64,000 nucleotides of DNA from Planctomycetota bacterium (GCA_016712565.1 JADJQU010000003.1:620001-684000); one strand, 5' to 3'; numbered from the stretch's first letter, positions 1 to 10,502 are shown. The notes: generated by a model from the sequence alone, not told the origin. Numbers and translations: made by a program.

Positions 1-618
1 GGGTTCCCAGGGAACGGGCACGGTGGGAGGCGGCTGCGATTCCCTCCACGCGCGCAGTCGCGACTCGGTGATCGGTCCGATACCCGGCACGTCGCCCGCG
101 AGCAGCGGCGGCCCGCCGCGAGGATGAAACCAGCGGGCCTGCACCAGGGCGCGCGCCCGCCCCTCGCCGATCCCGGGCAGCTGCCTCCATTCCCGGGCGC
201 TCAGCTGGCTCAGTTCCCCCGGGCCCGCGGGCCGCGGGGCGCTGGGCACCGTGGGATCTTCCCCCGCGCCGGACGCCCCAGGCGTGTGGCGCCAGGCGTG
301 GTCGGCGAGGATCACCCGAACGGGCTCGGGGACACGAAGCGCGCTTCCGGCCAGGAGGCCCAGCAGCAGGCAGACCCACAGGGGGGCCACGGCGACCTGC
401 AGTGGCGGAAAACCACGGGCCTCGGGCGCAGCGTGCAGGGAAGCGGGCCGGGAAGCGGGCCGGGAAGCGGGTCGGAAGGCTGGAGGGGAGCCCGGCCCCG
501 GGCCCCAGGCCGCGGGCCCCGGGCCGACCGATTCTCTCGCGGCGGTCGCGGACTGGGGACGGGTGCCGCCTGACGAGGGGCGGCCCCATCCCGGTTCAGC
601 CTCCGTGGGGAAGTCCAT
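1..618 (-). CDS. ComEA-like helix-hairpin-helix membrane protein (3' end cut off by window)
   Basis: The frame is open from an ATG at 618 to the window edge, giving at least 206 residues. The N-terminal ~90 residues are Pro/Gly/Ala-rich and include a PAS/RPAS repeat. One membrane segment follows (roughly residues 99-116, APLWVCLLLGLLAGSAL). Then come two helix-hairpin-helix motifs, LPGIGEGRARALV (about 147-159) and VPGIGPITESRL (about 174-185). Paired HhH motifs behind one membrane anchor are the layout of ComEA, which binds double-stranded DNA outside the membrane during uptake. Small HhH proteins of unknown role look similar, so the DNA-uptake role is inference. The ATG at 618 is the only in-frame ATG I see in this stretch, with GGGGAG about 13 nt upstream. 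The C-terminus is not visible. Confidence 0.72.
   Translation of the reverse strand, partial: MDFPTEAEPGWGRPSSGGTRPQSATAARESVGPGPAAWGPGPGSPPAFRPASRPASRPASLHAAPEARGFPPLQVAVAPLWVCLLLGLLAGSALRVPEPVRVILADHAWRHTPGASGAGEDPTVPSAPRPAGPGELSQLSAREWRQLPGIGEGRARALVQARWFHPRGGPPLLAGDVPGIGPITESRLRAWRESQPPPTVPVPWEP
438..473. repeat. 12-bp unit repeated three times
   Basis: The unit GGGAAGCGGGCC occurs three times head to tail; the last copy ends in TC instead of CC. It lies inside the HhH gene and encodes the Arg-Pro-Ala-Ser repeat just before the membrane segment. It is one of several short triplicated units in this window. Confidence 0.9.
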
Positions 619-711
619 CTGCAAGGACGACTCCCCGACGCGGCCCAAGTGCCCCTCTTTCTCGGATTTTTCTCCCTAGGGCCCCACCGGGCGGGGCACC
701 GCCGCTTGCCC

Positions 712-1614
712 CTAGCGCGGCAACACCGTCCCGCAGGACGCCCCCAGGGTCCGGCCGAGGCCGAGGTGGGCGATCTGGACCAACTCCTCCGCCACGGAAC
801 GCTGCAGGCTCCGCAGGGCCGCCGCGGCGGGGCTTTCGGGCTCGGTGGTGATCACACAACGCCGCTGGGCCACCGCCCGCAGCACGCTGCGGTCGTCGGG
901 CACCGATCCGATGAAGCGCACGCCGCGGCCCAGGAAGCGTTGGCACACCGTCTCGATGCGCGAGGCCGTGCGCTGGCCCTCCTCCTCCTCCAGGGCCCGG
1001 TTGACGATCAGGTCCACGTGCGCATCGCGGCGACGGGCGAAGAGCACCTTGAGGAAGGCGTAGGCATCGGTCATGGCCGTCGGGTCGCTCGTGGTGACGA
1101 TGACCACCAGATCAGAGGCGGATGCGAAGGCGATCGTCTGCTCGGAGATTCCAGCCGCGGAATCCACCACCAGCATGTCATAGCGCGAGTCGAGGGCCTC
1201 GACGGCCTCGGCGATGAGGCGCAATTCTCCCGGCGTCAGCGAGGCCATCTGCGAGACGCCGCTGCCCCCGGCCAGGAGGTCCAAGCGGGACGCGCATGGG
1301 GTCACGGCCTCCGCTGCGCTCGCCCGTCCGCGCACCACATCCACCAACGTGCGCGTGGGCTGCACGCTCTGCATCAAATGGGCGTTGCCCACGCCCAGGT
1401 CCGCGTCCACGAGCAGGGTGCGCCCGGTTTCGGACCAAAGGGCCGCGAAGGCAGCGCTGACCACGGACTTGCCCGTGCCTCCCTTGCCGCTGGCAACGCA
1501 CAGGGAAGGAGCGTGCGAGCGATGCAACGCCGGGAACCCGCGGGACACGGAATCAGAGGCCGGTGATCCGGTCCGCGATGGTTGCAGGATCCGCAGGGCC
1601 TGGTCCCAGTTCAT
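712..1614 (-). CDS. MinD/ParA-family ATPase, FlhG (FleN/YlxH)-like
   Basis: A 300-residue P-loop ATPase of the deviant Walker A class: GKGGTGKS at 43-50, then DADLGVGNAHL (70-80) and VVDSAAG (149-155, Walker B). 'DxDLGxGN' followed by 'TLVDVVRG' resembles FlhG/YlxH, which counts and places flagella with the GTPase FlhF, more than cell-division MinD. I see no amphipathic MinD tail. The ~35 residues before the P-loop are where FlhG carries its activator segment, and they contain WDQA, near the DQA(xx)LR motif of that segment. No flhF or flagellar gene is in view, so the flagellar role rests on sequence alone. The nearest upstream gene on this strand is about 300 nt away. Confidence 0.75.
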   Translation of the reverse strand: MNWDQALRILQPSRTGSPASDSVSRGFPALHRSHAPSLCVASGKGGTGKSVVSAAFAALWSETGRTLLVDADLGVGNAHLMQSVQPTRTLVDVVRGRASAAEAVTPCASRLDLLAGGSGVSQMASLTPGELRLIAEAVEALDSRYDMLVVDSAAGISEQTIAFASASDLVVIVTTSDPTAMTDAYAFLKVLFARRRDAHVDLIVNRALEEEEGQRTASRIETVCQRFLGRGVRFIGSVPDDRSVLRAVAQRRCVITTEPESPAAAALRSLQRSVAEELVQIAHLGLGRTLGASCGTVLPR

Positions 1615-1842
1615 CGTGTGCGCGGGACGGTGCTGGCTGCGCGCGCGGGTCCGCGCCCCTGCTCGCGGAGGGCGTTTCAGCGGCGAACGCGTGCGACAGC
1701 CCCGGGCCCGTTTCCCGCGGCGAGGTCGATCCTACGCTCCGGAAAGGCCCAAGAGCACCTCCTAAAAAGGCCCGGCGCCCACGGCGGCCGCTGCGCGACT
1801 TGCGCCCGGGTCGCTGCGTCTCCTCGGATCATCGCCCGGGGC

Positions 1843-1865
1843 ATGCGCGTCGTCGCCGCGCCTGG
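1843..1865 (-). repeat. dispersed intergenic repeat, core copy
   Basis: On the minus strand this 23-nt core matches positions 58743-58765 exactly (CCAGGCGCGGCGACGACGCG plus CAT). It lies in the ~300-nt gap 1615-1916, which holds no gene I can support. The gap also has a TAGGAT hexamer (1734-1729, minus) that could be a -10 element for the ATPase gene, without a clear -35. Other copies of the family are near 11.4, 20.8, 44.8 and 58.8 kb. Confidence 0.6.
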
Positions 1866-1916
1866 GGTTCGCCGGGCCGCTGCTCCCACGGGGCGCCGCA
1901 GGTGCGAGGACGCGGG

Positions 1917-2786
1917 CTAGCCCGACTGCCGAAAGGCCGCGATTTCCTCGGCGGTCAAGGTCATCCCCGCGTCCACGGCCACCAACTGCGGCGAGTCTGA
2001 CGGCGACGTCATGGAGTCGCTGCCGAGGTTCTCCACGTAGCGCACGAGCACCTGGTCGACGAATTCCTCGACCCGCGCGGCGGTCGGCAGGGGACGCGGC
2101 TTGCCGGAAGGGAGCACCTGCCCCTCCAGCACGCCCCCCACCTCGGCCAGCGAGCATAGGAGCGCAGGCCCCATGCGCCAGGAGAGGCTCCGGTCGCTCG
2201 CGATGGGCTGCAGTTGGTCGTCGATGCGGGAGAGCCGGTCCACGGCGAGCTCTCCCAACGGGCGCAGGGAGTCGGGCAGCACACCCAGGAAGGCCGCGGG
2301 CCCACGGGGCGGAGAGGGCTCGCCGTGGCCGAAGCTCGGAGACACGGGCACCAGGTAGGCGTGCTCCCCGCGAGCGCTGGCGAGTTCGCGCATCTCGAAG
2401 AGGCGCAGCTCCCGCACGCCCAGGCAGGCGAGCCGAGTCAGCAGTCGCTCGGAGAAGGTCTGGGCCACGAGAACCAATAGGGGTGGGAGCTCGGCGCGCA
2501 CTCTCCCCGCACCCAGGTGACGGCCCATGGCCGCGCGATTGCGGTGGAAGAACGCCAGGGCGTCCACGGTGGCGAGCAGGGCTTCGTCGCCGTCGCCCGA
2601 GCAACGGGAGGCCAGCACCACGCGGCCGGAAGGATCGACGCCCACGCTGTCGATGGAACGGCCGTCGCCCAGCTGCAGTTCGGCGTCGATCCAATCGACG
2701 TCGGGGAAGGCCTCGCGCAGGGCGCTCGCCCACGGGCCCGAGGCGCCGGAGGGGGTCCCCGCGGGTGTCCCACGTTTCGCAGGCAT
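1917..2786 (-). CDS. unknown protein, possibly restriction-endonuclease-like fold
   Basis: 289 residues, not recognised with certainty. The N-terminal third reads like a nuclease-type core: an acidic residue before a strand (WIDAEL), then IDSVGVDPSGRVVLASR, then an EALLATVDALAFFHRNR helix. NucS/NurA-like and other PD-(D/E)xK proteins show this rhythm, with ExK where this protein has ASR, so the catalytic lysine is not obvious and activity is doubtful. The remainder is Leu/Arg-rich without membrane segments. The start ATG at 2786 gives MPAKRGTP; no strong ribosome binding site is visible. It sits upstream of the FlhG-like gene on the same strand but is separated by a ~300-nt gap, so no operon is claimed. 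Confidence 0.5.
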   Translation of the reverse strand: MPAKRGTPAGTPSGASGPWASALREAFPDVDWIDAELQLGDGRSIDSVGVDPSGRVVLASRCSGDGDEALLATVDALAFFHRNRAAMGRHLGAGRVRAELPPLLVLVAQTFSERLLTRLACLGVRELRLFEMRELASARGEHAYLVPVSPSFGHGEPSPPRGPAAFLGVLPDSLRPLGELAVDRLSRIDDQLQPIASDRSLSWRMGPALLCSLAEVGGVLEGQVLPSGKPRPLPTAARVEEFVDQVLVRYVENLGSDSMTSPSDSPQLVAVDAGMTLTAEEIAAFRQSG

Positions 2787-2930
2787 GGGCCTATTGAAGG
2801 GGGCGGGAATCCAAAGCGCCAGGGCCGACCCGGCGGCCTCGGTCCGTTTCTGGCCCCCCCCGGTTGCTCCTCGGCCGCCCTCCGGTGGCCCCCCCCCGGC
2901 TCCCGGATCGTCCCGCGCCGGGACCCGGCC

Positions 2931-2960
2931 CAGTTGGCCCCAGTTGGCCCCAGTTGGCCC
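2931..2960. repeat. 10-bp unit repeated three times
   Basis: CAGTTGGCCC occurs three times exactly, in the ~220-nt non-coding gap between ruvC and the 289-residue protein. Nothing else in the gap is recognisable apart from C-rich tracts. Confidence 0.9.
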
Positions 2961-3005
2961 CGGCCCCGCGTGTCCCCCAGGGGTGGAAGGGCGGAAAACC
3001 CGGGC

Positions 3006-3761
3006 TCAGAGCCGGGCGCGGATCACATGGGTCAGGGCCAGGGCCAGGGCGTCGCTGGCATCCAGGGGCCCCGGCGCCTCCGCGAGCCCCAGGCGCCGCG
3101 CGACCATGGCCGCCACCTGCGTCTTGTGGGCCGCCCCATGCCCCACCAGCGCCTTCTTGGCCGTGGCCGGGGGATATTGGTGCACGGGGATCGCCGCCGC
3201 GCCGGCGCAGGAAAGCACCACTCCGCGGCCCTCGCCGATGCGCAGGGCACTTTGGACGTTCTTGTGGGCGAAGGCCTCCTCCACGGCCAGCGCCTCGGGT
3301 TGGAAGCGCTGGATCAGGAGGTCGAGTTCCTTGCGGATCAGACCCAGACGGCCGCACAGCTCCCCGTCGCCCGCGCGGATCACCCCGGCGCCCAGCATCC
3401 GCGGGCCGCGGGCCGTGACCACCAGGGCACCCCAGCCCACCACGCGCGTGCCGGGGTCGATGCCCAGGACCACCCGGCCCGCCGGGCGAGCCCCGGCTCC
3501 GCGGGGGACCTCCAGGGGCGGGGCCGGCCGGGACGCACCGCGCCGGGCGGGAGCGGCTCCCGTCGCCTTGGGAGACTTCAGCGGACCCGTCGTCGGCGGC
3601 CTGGCCGCGGCGGTGCGCGCGCGGGACCTGGCGGTCGCGGCGGCCGGGGGCGAAGGCGCGCCGGGAACCGGGGCCGCAGCCAGAGCCGCGGCGCGCTCCT
3701 CCAGGCTCGGCGCCACGTGGGGGCGCGCCGTTCGTCGCGTCGGCGGTCTTTCGGTCGGCAC
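3006..3761 (-). CDS. ruvC: Holliday junction resolvase RuvC with long N-terminal extension
   Basis: Cuts Holliday junctions symmetrically, working with RuvAB. The catalytic core runs from about residue 95 to 251: GIDPGT with Asp102, VEE with Glu161, and DASDALA with Asp234 and Asp237 match the four acidic residues of the family. HKNVQSA and AAHKTQV are also family-typical. The core is normal size (~155 residues), but the first ~90 residues are an Ala/Pro/Arg-rich, probably disordered extension. The start used is GTG at 3761. An internal start nearer the core is possible, but a promoter (-10 TAGGGT at 3773-3768) directly abuts this GTG, which favours the long form. No ruvA or ruvB is in the window. 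It is divergent from ispD. Confidence 0.93.
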   Translation of the reverse strand: MPTERPPTRRTARPHVAPSLEERAAALAAAPVPGAPSPPAAATARSRARTAAARPPTTGPLKSPKATGAAPARRGASRPAPPLEVPRGAGARPAGRVVLGIDPGTRVVGWGALVVTARGPRMLGAGVIRAGDGELCGRLGLIRKELDLLIQRFQPEALAVEEAFAHKNVQSALRIGEGRGVVLSCAGAAAIPVHQYPPATAKKALVGHGAAHKTQVAAMVARRLGLAEAPGPLDASDALALALTHVIRARL

Positions 3762-3777
3762 GCGCTCACCCTACGCT
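3749..3777 (+). promoter_or_regulatory. ispD-ispF promoter candidate
   Basis: TTTCGG (3749-3754), 17-nt spacer, TACGCT (3772-3777), about 32 nt before the ispD ATG. It is interleaved with the ruvC promoter, so the two divergent units probably cannot both be occupied by polymerase at once. Confidence 0.45.
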
Positions 3778-3796
3778 TTGGCGCGCGCCGCTGGAA
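3768..3796 (-). promoter_or_regulatory. ruvC promoter candidate
   Basis: TTCCAG (3796-3791), 17-nt spacer, TAGGGT (3773-3768), ending 6 nt before the GTG start. The -10 overlaps the divergent ispD -10 on the other strand. Confidence 0.45.
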
Positions 3797-3809
3797 GTTG
3801 CGCCGCACG

Positions 3810-4565
3810 ATGCGATCCCCGAGCGACGATACCGGCGCGGAGCCCAAGGCCCTCTCGGCCGCCGCGGTGATCGTGGCGGCCGGCGATTCGACGCGCATGG
3901 GCGGCGGAGCGCGCAAGCCCCTGCTCGTGCTGGCTGGAAGCACGCTGATCGAGCACACCCTGGCCGCCTTCGATCAGGCCCCCTCCGTGAGCGAGATCGT
4001 GATCGTCGGCCACGCCGCCGACCTGGAGGTCTATGCCCAGATGGCGCGCGACGCGCATTCGAAGCACCCCGCGTTCCGCAAGGTGCGCGCGCTCGTGCCG
4101 GGCGGCAAGCGGCGCACGCACTCGGTGCGCCTGGGGGCCCGCGGAGTCTCCCCGGAGATCGACGTGATCCTGGTCCACGACGCGGCGCGGCCCCTGGTGT
4201 CCGTGGAGGTGATCGAACAGGCCGCGCGGGTCGCGGCCCGCGAAGGCGCCAGCGTCGTGGCCGTGCCGGTCCACGACACGCTCAAGACCTCCGCCTCGGG
4301 CACCCACGCCGAACGCACCATCGATCGCTCGGTCCTGTGGGCGGCCCAGACGCCCCAGGCCTTCCGGCGCGTGCTGCTGCTGGAGCTGCTGTCCCGGGCC
4401 GAGGCGGAGGAATTCGAGCCCACGGACGATTGCGGCCTGCACGAGCGCTACGTGGGCCCCGTGCCCATCGTCGCCGGCGATCCCACCAACCTGAAGATCA
4501 CGACCCCCGCCGATCTGGCCATGGCCGAAGCGCTGCTGGCCCGGCGCGCGAAGGAACAACGATGA
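3810..4565 (+). CDS. ispD: 2-C-methyl-D-erythritol 4-phosphate cytidylyltransferase
   Basis: Third step of the MEP isoprenoid pathway: transfers CMP from CTP to methylerythritol phosphate. 251 residues, slightly longer than the usual 225-240. The nucleotide loop AAVIVAAGDSTRMGGGARKPLL (about 18-39) matches the family pattern with the basic residues in place. VHDAARPLV (122-130) is the hallmark substrate loop, followed by PVHDTLK and the WAAQTPQAFR motif (178-186). The ATG at 3810 is supported by the core beginning 17 residues later and by a promoter just upstream; longer upstream readings only run antisense through ruvC. The stop overlaps the ispF start (ATGA). Confidence 0.95.
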   Translation: MRSPSDDTGAEPKALSAAAVIVAAGDSTRMGGGARKPLLVLAGSTLIEHTLAAFDQAPSVSEIVIVGHAADLEVYAQMARDAHSKHPAFRKVRALVPGGKRRTHSVRLGARGVSPEIDVILVHDAARPLVSVEVIEQAARVAAREGASVVAVPVHDTLKTSASGTHAERTIDRSVLWAAQTPQAFRRVLLLELLSRAEAEEFEPTDDCGLHERYVGPVPIVAGDPTNLKITTPADLAMAEALLARRAKEQR

Positions 4566-5041
4566 AGACGCGCGTGGGACTGGGCTTCGACGTGCACCGG
4601 CTGGTGGCGGGCCGACCCTGCATCCTGGGGGGAGTGCCCTTCGAGCATGCCCGGGGCCCGGAGGGTCATTCGGACGGCGACGCCGTGCTGCATGCGCTCG
4701 CCGATGCGATCCTGGGCGCGGCGGGCCTCGACGATTTGGGCAGCCTGTTCTCCGATCGCGACCCGCGCTGGAAGGGGGCCGACAGCGCCGTGCTGCTCCA
4801 GGAATGCGTCCGGCTCGCGCGCGCCAAGGGCTGGCGCGTGGTCAACGCCGACGTGGTCGTCGCCACCGAGGGCCCGAGGATCGCGCCCATGCGCGCCGCC
4901 ATGCGCTCCCGGATGGCCCAACTCCTCGGCGTCGACGGGGACGCGGTCAACGTCAAGGGCAAGACGCTCGAAGGCCTTGGCGCGTTGGCCCACGGAGAAG
5001 GCGTCGCGGTCCAGGCGATCTGCCTGCTGGCGAGCGACTGA
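4562..5041 (+). CDS. ispF: 2-C-methyl-D-erythritol 2,4-cyclodiphosphate synthase
   Basis: Fifth step of the MEP pathway: cyclises the CDP-methylerythritol phosphate product to the cyclic diphosphate and releases CMP, as a zinc-dependent trimer. 159 residues, the standard length. Metal ligands Asp10 and His12 lie in GFDVHR and His44 in SDGDAVLHALADA; LFSDRDPRWKGADS and NVKGKTLEGLG are typical active-site and trimer motifs. The ATG overlaps the ispD stop by four bases (ATGA), the usual coupling of this pair and sometimes a fusion. The gene after it is on the opposite strand, with only 3 nt between them. Confidence 0.96.
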   Translation: MKTRVGLGFDVHRLVAGRPCILGGVPFEHARGPEGHSDGDAVLHALADAILGAAGLDDLGSLFSDRDPRWKGADSAVLLQECVRLARAKGWRVVNADVVVATEGPRIAPMRAAMRSRMAQLLGVDGDAVNVKGKTLEGLGALAHGEGVAVQAICLLASD

Positions 5042-5044
5042 AGG

Positions 5045-5806
5045 TCAGCGCTCGTCGGCCGGACGCAGGCCCTCGACCACCGGCGCGGGGCCCTCGTGGG
5101 CGAACGACTTGGCATGCCGCGCGATGCCTTCGAGCCAGACTTCACGCGCGGTGCGGCGCGCCAGGAAGAAGGCGATCAGGCCGAGCGCGGCAAAGGCCCA
5201 GTGGCTTTGCGGGAACCAGATGCCGCACACGCCGGTGAGGACGACCAGGACGAAAAAGCCGTTCCAAAGGCGGCGCAACCCGACGAGCGAGCGCGGGCAG
5301 AAGCTCGCCAGAAGCCTGGGGAAGCTGCCGACGATGGCGGCCGCCAGAGTGACCAGGTAGCGCGAGAACTTGAGCGCGTTGAAGCTGCCGAGACTGTCGT
5401 CGAGCACGAAGGCGATGCGCATGGCCGGCCCCGCGAGCATCAAGGCGAAGAGCCCGAACATCACCCACCAGGCGAGTCTCAGCCGGCTGCCGGACCCAGG
5501 CTGAGGACTGAGCAGCGCGTACGCGGTGGCACTCGCGAGCACGCTCGCGGCCCAGAAGATCCACGCCGCCAATTCGAGCCGCGGATCGTCGCTCACGCCG
5601 CTCCAGATCAGCGGCGCGGCAACTCCCATGAGCAGCATGGCGAGCCCGCCCAGACGCAGTCCCGGCGGCACGTTCTCCAGGCCGATCAGATCCACCGCGG
5701 ACGCCGAGGGCCCCAGGCGCGGGCCGGCCGAACCTGGCCCCTCCCCGGCCGGGCTCCCCGGAACCCTGGGTTCCGGACCTGAGGGCGTCCCAGGCTCCGG
5801 ACTCAT
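5045..5806 (-). CDS. integral membrane protein of unknown function
   Basis: 253 residues. The first ~45 are Pro/Gly-rich. About six hydrophobic segments follow: LGGLAMLLMGVAAPLIW, AAWIFWAASVLASATAYALL, LAWWVMFGLFALMLAGPAM, YLVTLAAAIVGSF, GFFVLVVLTGVCGIWF and WAFAALGLIAFFLA. The tail of ~45 residues is polar (EVWLEGIARHAKSF). I do not recognise the family. The ATG at 5806 overlaps the stop of the upstream ABC exporter gene (ATGA), so it is translated with that exporter and may assist it or its substrate. It ends head-to-head with ispF with almost no gap. Confidence 0.7.
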   Translation of the reverse strand: MSPEPGTPSGPEPRVPGSPAGEGPGSAGPRLGPSASAVDLIGLENVPPGLRLGGLAMLLMGVAAPLIWSGVSDDPRLELAAWIFWAASVLASATAYALLSPQPGSGSRLRLAWWVMFGLFALMLAGPAMRIAFVLDDSLGSFNALKFSRYLVTLAAAIVGSFPRLLASFCPRSLVGLRRLWNGFFVLVVLTGVCGIWFPQSHWAFAALGLIAFFLARRTAREVWLEGIARHAKSFAHEGPAPVVEGLRPADER

Positions 5807-7698
5807 CGGCGCGTCTCCGCCTCAAGCGGCGCGTCGCGGCCCTCGGGGAATTGGACCGAGTGGAAGCGCCAGTAGGCGCCGCGCCTGGCCAGCAATTCGT
5901 CGTGGGTGCCGAGCTCCACGACCCGGCCGGCTTCCAGGACGGCGATGCGGTCGGCGTTGCGGATGGTCGAAAGGCGGTGCGCGATCACCACGACCGTGCG
6001 GCCCACCACGAGGCGATCGAGGGCCTCCTGCACGACCGCTTCGCTCTCGGAGTCCAGGGCGCTGGTGGCCTCGTCGAGCAAGAGCAGCGGCGCGCCCTTG
6101 AGGATCGCGCGAGCGATCGTCAAGCGCTGGCGCTGGCCGCCGGAGAGTCGCGCGCCCGCGTCCCCCACGGCCGTCTCGTACTTCTCGGGCAGGCCCTGGA
6201 TGAACTCGTGGATGTTCGCCGCGCGCGCCGCCGCCTCGACCTCCGCCGGGGTCGCGTCGGGCTTGCCGTAGCGGATGTTCTCCAGGATCGACGTGTGGAA
6301 CAGGAACGGCACCTGCCCCACCATGGCGTACTGCTTCGTCCAGGAATCCAGCGTCAGCTCCCGCAGGTCGTGGCCGTCCACCGTGATGCGGCCCGAGCTC
6401 GGCTCGATGAAGCGCGCGACCAGGTCCACGAGCGTCGTCTTTCCGGCACCGGAGGCCCCGACGAGGGCCAGCGTCTCGCCGGTGCGGAGTTCCAGGTCGA
6501 CTCCCTGGAGGGCCGGCTTGTCCGTGCCCGGGTACGTGAACGTCACGCCTTCGAAGCGCACGCCGCGTCCCAGGGACTCCAAGGCGTGGGCGCCGCGGCG
6601 CTCGACGATGTCCGGGGGCTCGTCGAGCAGGCCCTGCAGGCGGTCGGCGGCGCCGGCCGACTCCTGCACCTTGCCGATGGCGTTGGTCAGGCGCTTGACG
6701 TGCCCGTAGATCAGCGCGATCGAGAGCAGGAACGCCCCCATTTCGCCCGAGTCGTTGAAGAACTTCCGGTCCTTGTTGATCAGCACGATCACGGCGATCA
6801 GGAGGCCCAGGCCGAGCGTCGACAGGAACGCCGTCCAGGCCTCGATCGAGGCGATCGCGCGCACCGTGCGCATGGCGAGCGACAGGTAGTGGTCGTTCAC
6901 GGCGCCGTAGCGCGCGAGCTCGCGCTCCTCCGCGCGAAACGCCTTGACCGTGCGGATGCCGGTGAACATCTGCGTCAGGACTTCGACCGACGCGCCGAGG
7001 CTCGAGAGGCTCTTCTTGCTGCGCTTGCGCACGCGCTTGCCCAGCACGCCGATCGGCACGGCGATCAGCGGCATCACGGCGAGCACGCACAGGGTGGGCA
7101 TCGGCGCCGTGAAGAACGCGACCAGGAGCGAGCCGACGACCAGGAACGGCAGTTGCGTGACGTCCTTCAGGATCACGTTCACCGACTGCAGGGTCGAGTT
7201 CACATCGCTCGAGATGCGGCTCAGGAGGTCGCCGAAGTGGCGCTCGCCGTGATAGCGCATCGACAGGCTGAGCAGGTGGCGCGCGAGCCGCATGCGCATG
7301 TCGATCACCAGACCGAGCGCCACGCGGCGCGACGTCCAGTTGAACATGAACTCCGAGATCGCCCCGACCACCGCGAACAGCGCGATCAGCGCGAGGATCA
7401 TGCCGATCGCCTTCGTCGGATCGAGCGAGCTGCCCGGCGCGCCGAAGCAGTAGTCGGTCGCCTGGTGCTTCAGGTCGCGGATCCAGCCGAAGACCCCCTT
7501 GCCCGCCTCGCGCACCTCGGCCGCGCCCTCCAGCGGGAAGAGCACGCGCTTCAAGAGCGGCTCCATCAGCAGGATCGGCGCCTTCTGGGCGAACGCAGTC
7601 AGGGCGGCGAAGGCGAACACCGCCGCGAACGCGGGCAGCCGCGGCCGAACCTCGCCCTTGAGCAGCGAATAGAGGCTCTGGAAGCTGGAACTATTCAC
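5803..7698 (-). CDS. ABC exporter, MsbA-like (fused membrane and ATPase domains)
   Basis: 631 residues in the half-transporter layout. Transmembrane domain: about residues 20-340, six helices. ATPase domain: from about 385, with Walker A GASGAGKTT (414-422), signature LSGGQRQR (518-525), Walker B LLLLDEATSALD (538-549) and H-loop His574. It resembles MsbA and other type I exporters that flip lipid A, lipids or drugs across the inner membrane as dimers; the substrate cannot be read from sequence. The start is GTG at 7698. The C-terminal ~20 residues are polar. It is translationally coupled to the unknown membrane protein downstream. Planctomycetes have outer membranes, so a lipid A-type role is possible but unproven. 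Confidence 0.9.
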   Translation of the reverse strand: MNSSSFQSLYSLLKGEVRPRLPAFAAVFAFAALTAFAQKAPILLMEPLLKRVLFPLEGAAEVREAGKGVFGWIRDLKHQATDYCFGAPGSSLDPTKAIGMILALIALFAVVGAISEFMFNWTSRRVALGLVIDMRMRLARHLLSLSMRYHGERHFGDLLSRISSDVNSTLQSVNVILKDVTQLPFLVVGSLLVAFFTAPMPTLCVLAVMPLIAVPIGVLGKRVRKRSKKSLSSLGASVEVLTQMFTGIRTVKAFRAEERELARYGAVNDHYLSLAMRTVRAIASIEAWTAFLSTLGLGLLIAVIVLINKDRKFFNDSGEMGAFLLSIALIYGHVKRLTNAIGKVQESAGAADRLQGLLDEPPDIVERRGAHALESLGRGVRFEGVTFTYPGTDKPALQGVDLELRTGETLALVGASGAGKTTLVDLVARFIEPSSGRITVDGHDLRELTLDSWTKQYAMVGQVPFLFHTSILENIRYGKPDATPAEVEAAARAANIHEFIQGLPEKYETAVGDAGARLSGGQRQRLTIARAILKGAPLLLLDEATSALDSESEAVVQEALDRLVVGRTVVVIAHRLSTIRNADRIAVLEAGRVVELGTHDELLARRGAYWRFHSVQFPEGRDAPLEAETRR

Positions 7699-7813
7699 GC
7701 GGCCGTAGTGTCGTGGACACCCGCGCGGCCTGCCAGTGCTTTTTCGAAGCGACGCCCGGCGAGCCCCCGCTGGGGGACGCGCCGGGCGCCTTGGTGCTCG
7801 GGAAGGAGGTGGC

Positions 7814-9789
<1,976 letters not shown>

Positions 9790-9839
9790 GATCGGGTCGG
9801 GTACTTCCGGCGGTCGGGGCCTGTGGGCGCTTTGCGTCG

Positions 9840-9868
9840 ATACTAGGGTACCGGGTGCTCGGGCGAAA
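9840..9868 (-). promoter_or_regulatory. promoter candidate for the SurA-like lipoprotein
   Basis: TTTCGC (9868-9863), 17-nt spacer, TAGTAT (9845-9840), about 50 nt upstream of the ATG at 9789. Transcription from here could not include a start at 9901. Confidence 0.5.
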
Positions 9869-10502
9869 GTCGGGCGGAGCGAGGGAACCCCGTGTGGGCA
9901 CTCCGGCCGACTGGAATGGCGTGCCGCCCTGGGTGACTTTGCCGGGGTGAGTCCGCCTGGGTGAGTTGGAAGGGGCTCTGGGGTGGCTGGACGGGCGACG
10001 GGGCCGGTGGGGCGACCCTACGGAGCAGGGCAGCGTGGGGTTTGGGTCTTCTCCCCGGGCGGGCGCTTCGGGGCGGCGGCCCCCGGAGCACCCAGAGTGC
10101 GCACCCGCCCCGGCCGGGCGGCCCGAGGACTGACCCGGGCCGATGTGGCGCCCGGACTGGGAGCTTGCAGTGGGGCACCTTATCTCCCCCCAGGCGGGCC
10201 CCGGGCCCCCTCCCGCGCGGGCCGGCCGGCGGCGTCCCAGGCCGGAGGGGCCCGACGATTCGCCCGACGATTCGCCATCGGGGGGGGGGCAATCCCAGGC
10301 TGCGCGTGAACGACGTGGGACGTCAGGTCGCAGGCCCGCGCCGCGCTCGGGGGTCGCCGCGCGCCAGCCGTCGAAAACCGGCGGCCGGTCGCTCGGCGCG
10401 GCCGGGTCCCTGGGCCCGGTGGAAGGGCCCCCGTGACTTCGGCCTGCGGCGAGGGCGGGTGGTTCCGCGCCTTCGCAGTCGCCCCGTTCTCGCGCCGACT
10501 GC
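9869..10502. other. long GC-rich intergenic region, no gene seen
   Basis: About 630 nt with no coding frame I can support on either strand; open frames here are GC-driven. It contains a run of about ten G near 10276-10285 and a direct repeat CGATTCGCCCGACGATTCGCC near 10256-10276. No RNA gene or terminator with a U tract was recognised. Confidence 0.5.

Noticed and set aside
2517..3809. Upstream extension of ispD by ~430 residues
   Set aside because: It runs antisense through ruvC; the IspD core and promoter fix the start at 3810.
9790..9901. Long-form start at 9901 for the SurA-like protein
   Set aside because: The upstream 37 residues are GC noise in a region before and across the promoter (9840-9868); the lipoprotein signal at 9789 is far better.
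9902..10502. A hidden gene or structured RNA in the 9.9-10.5 kb gap
   Set aside because: No frame shows domain-like content, and I see no tRNA, tmRNA or known RNA signature; only GC-rich filler and a G run.
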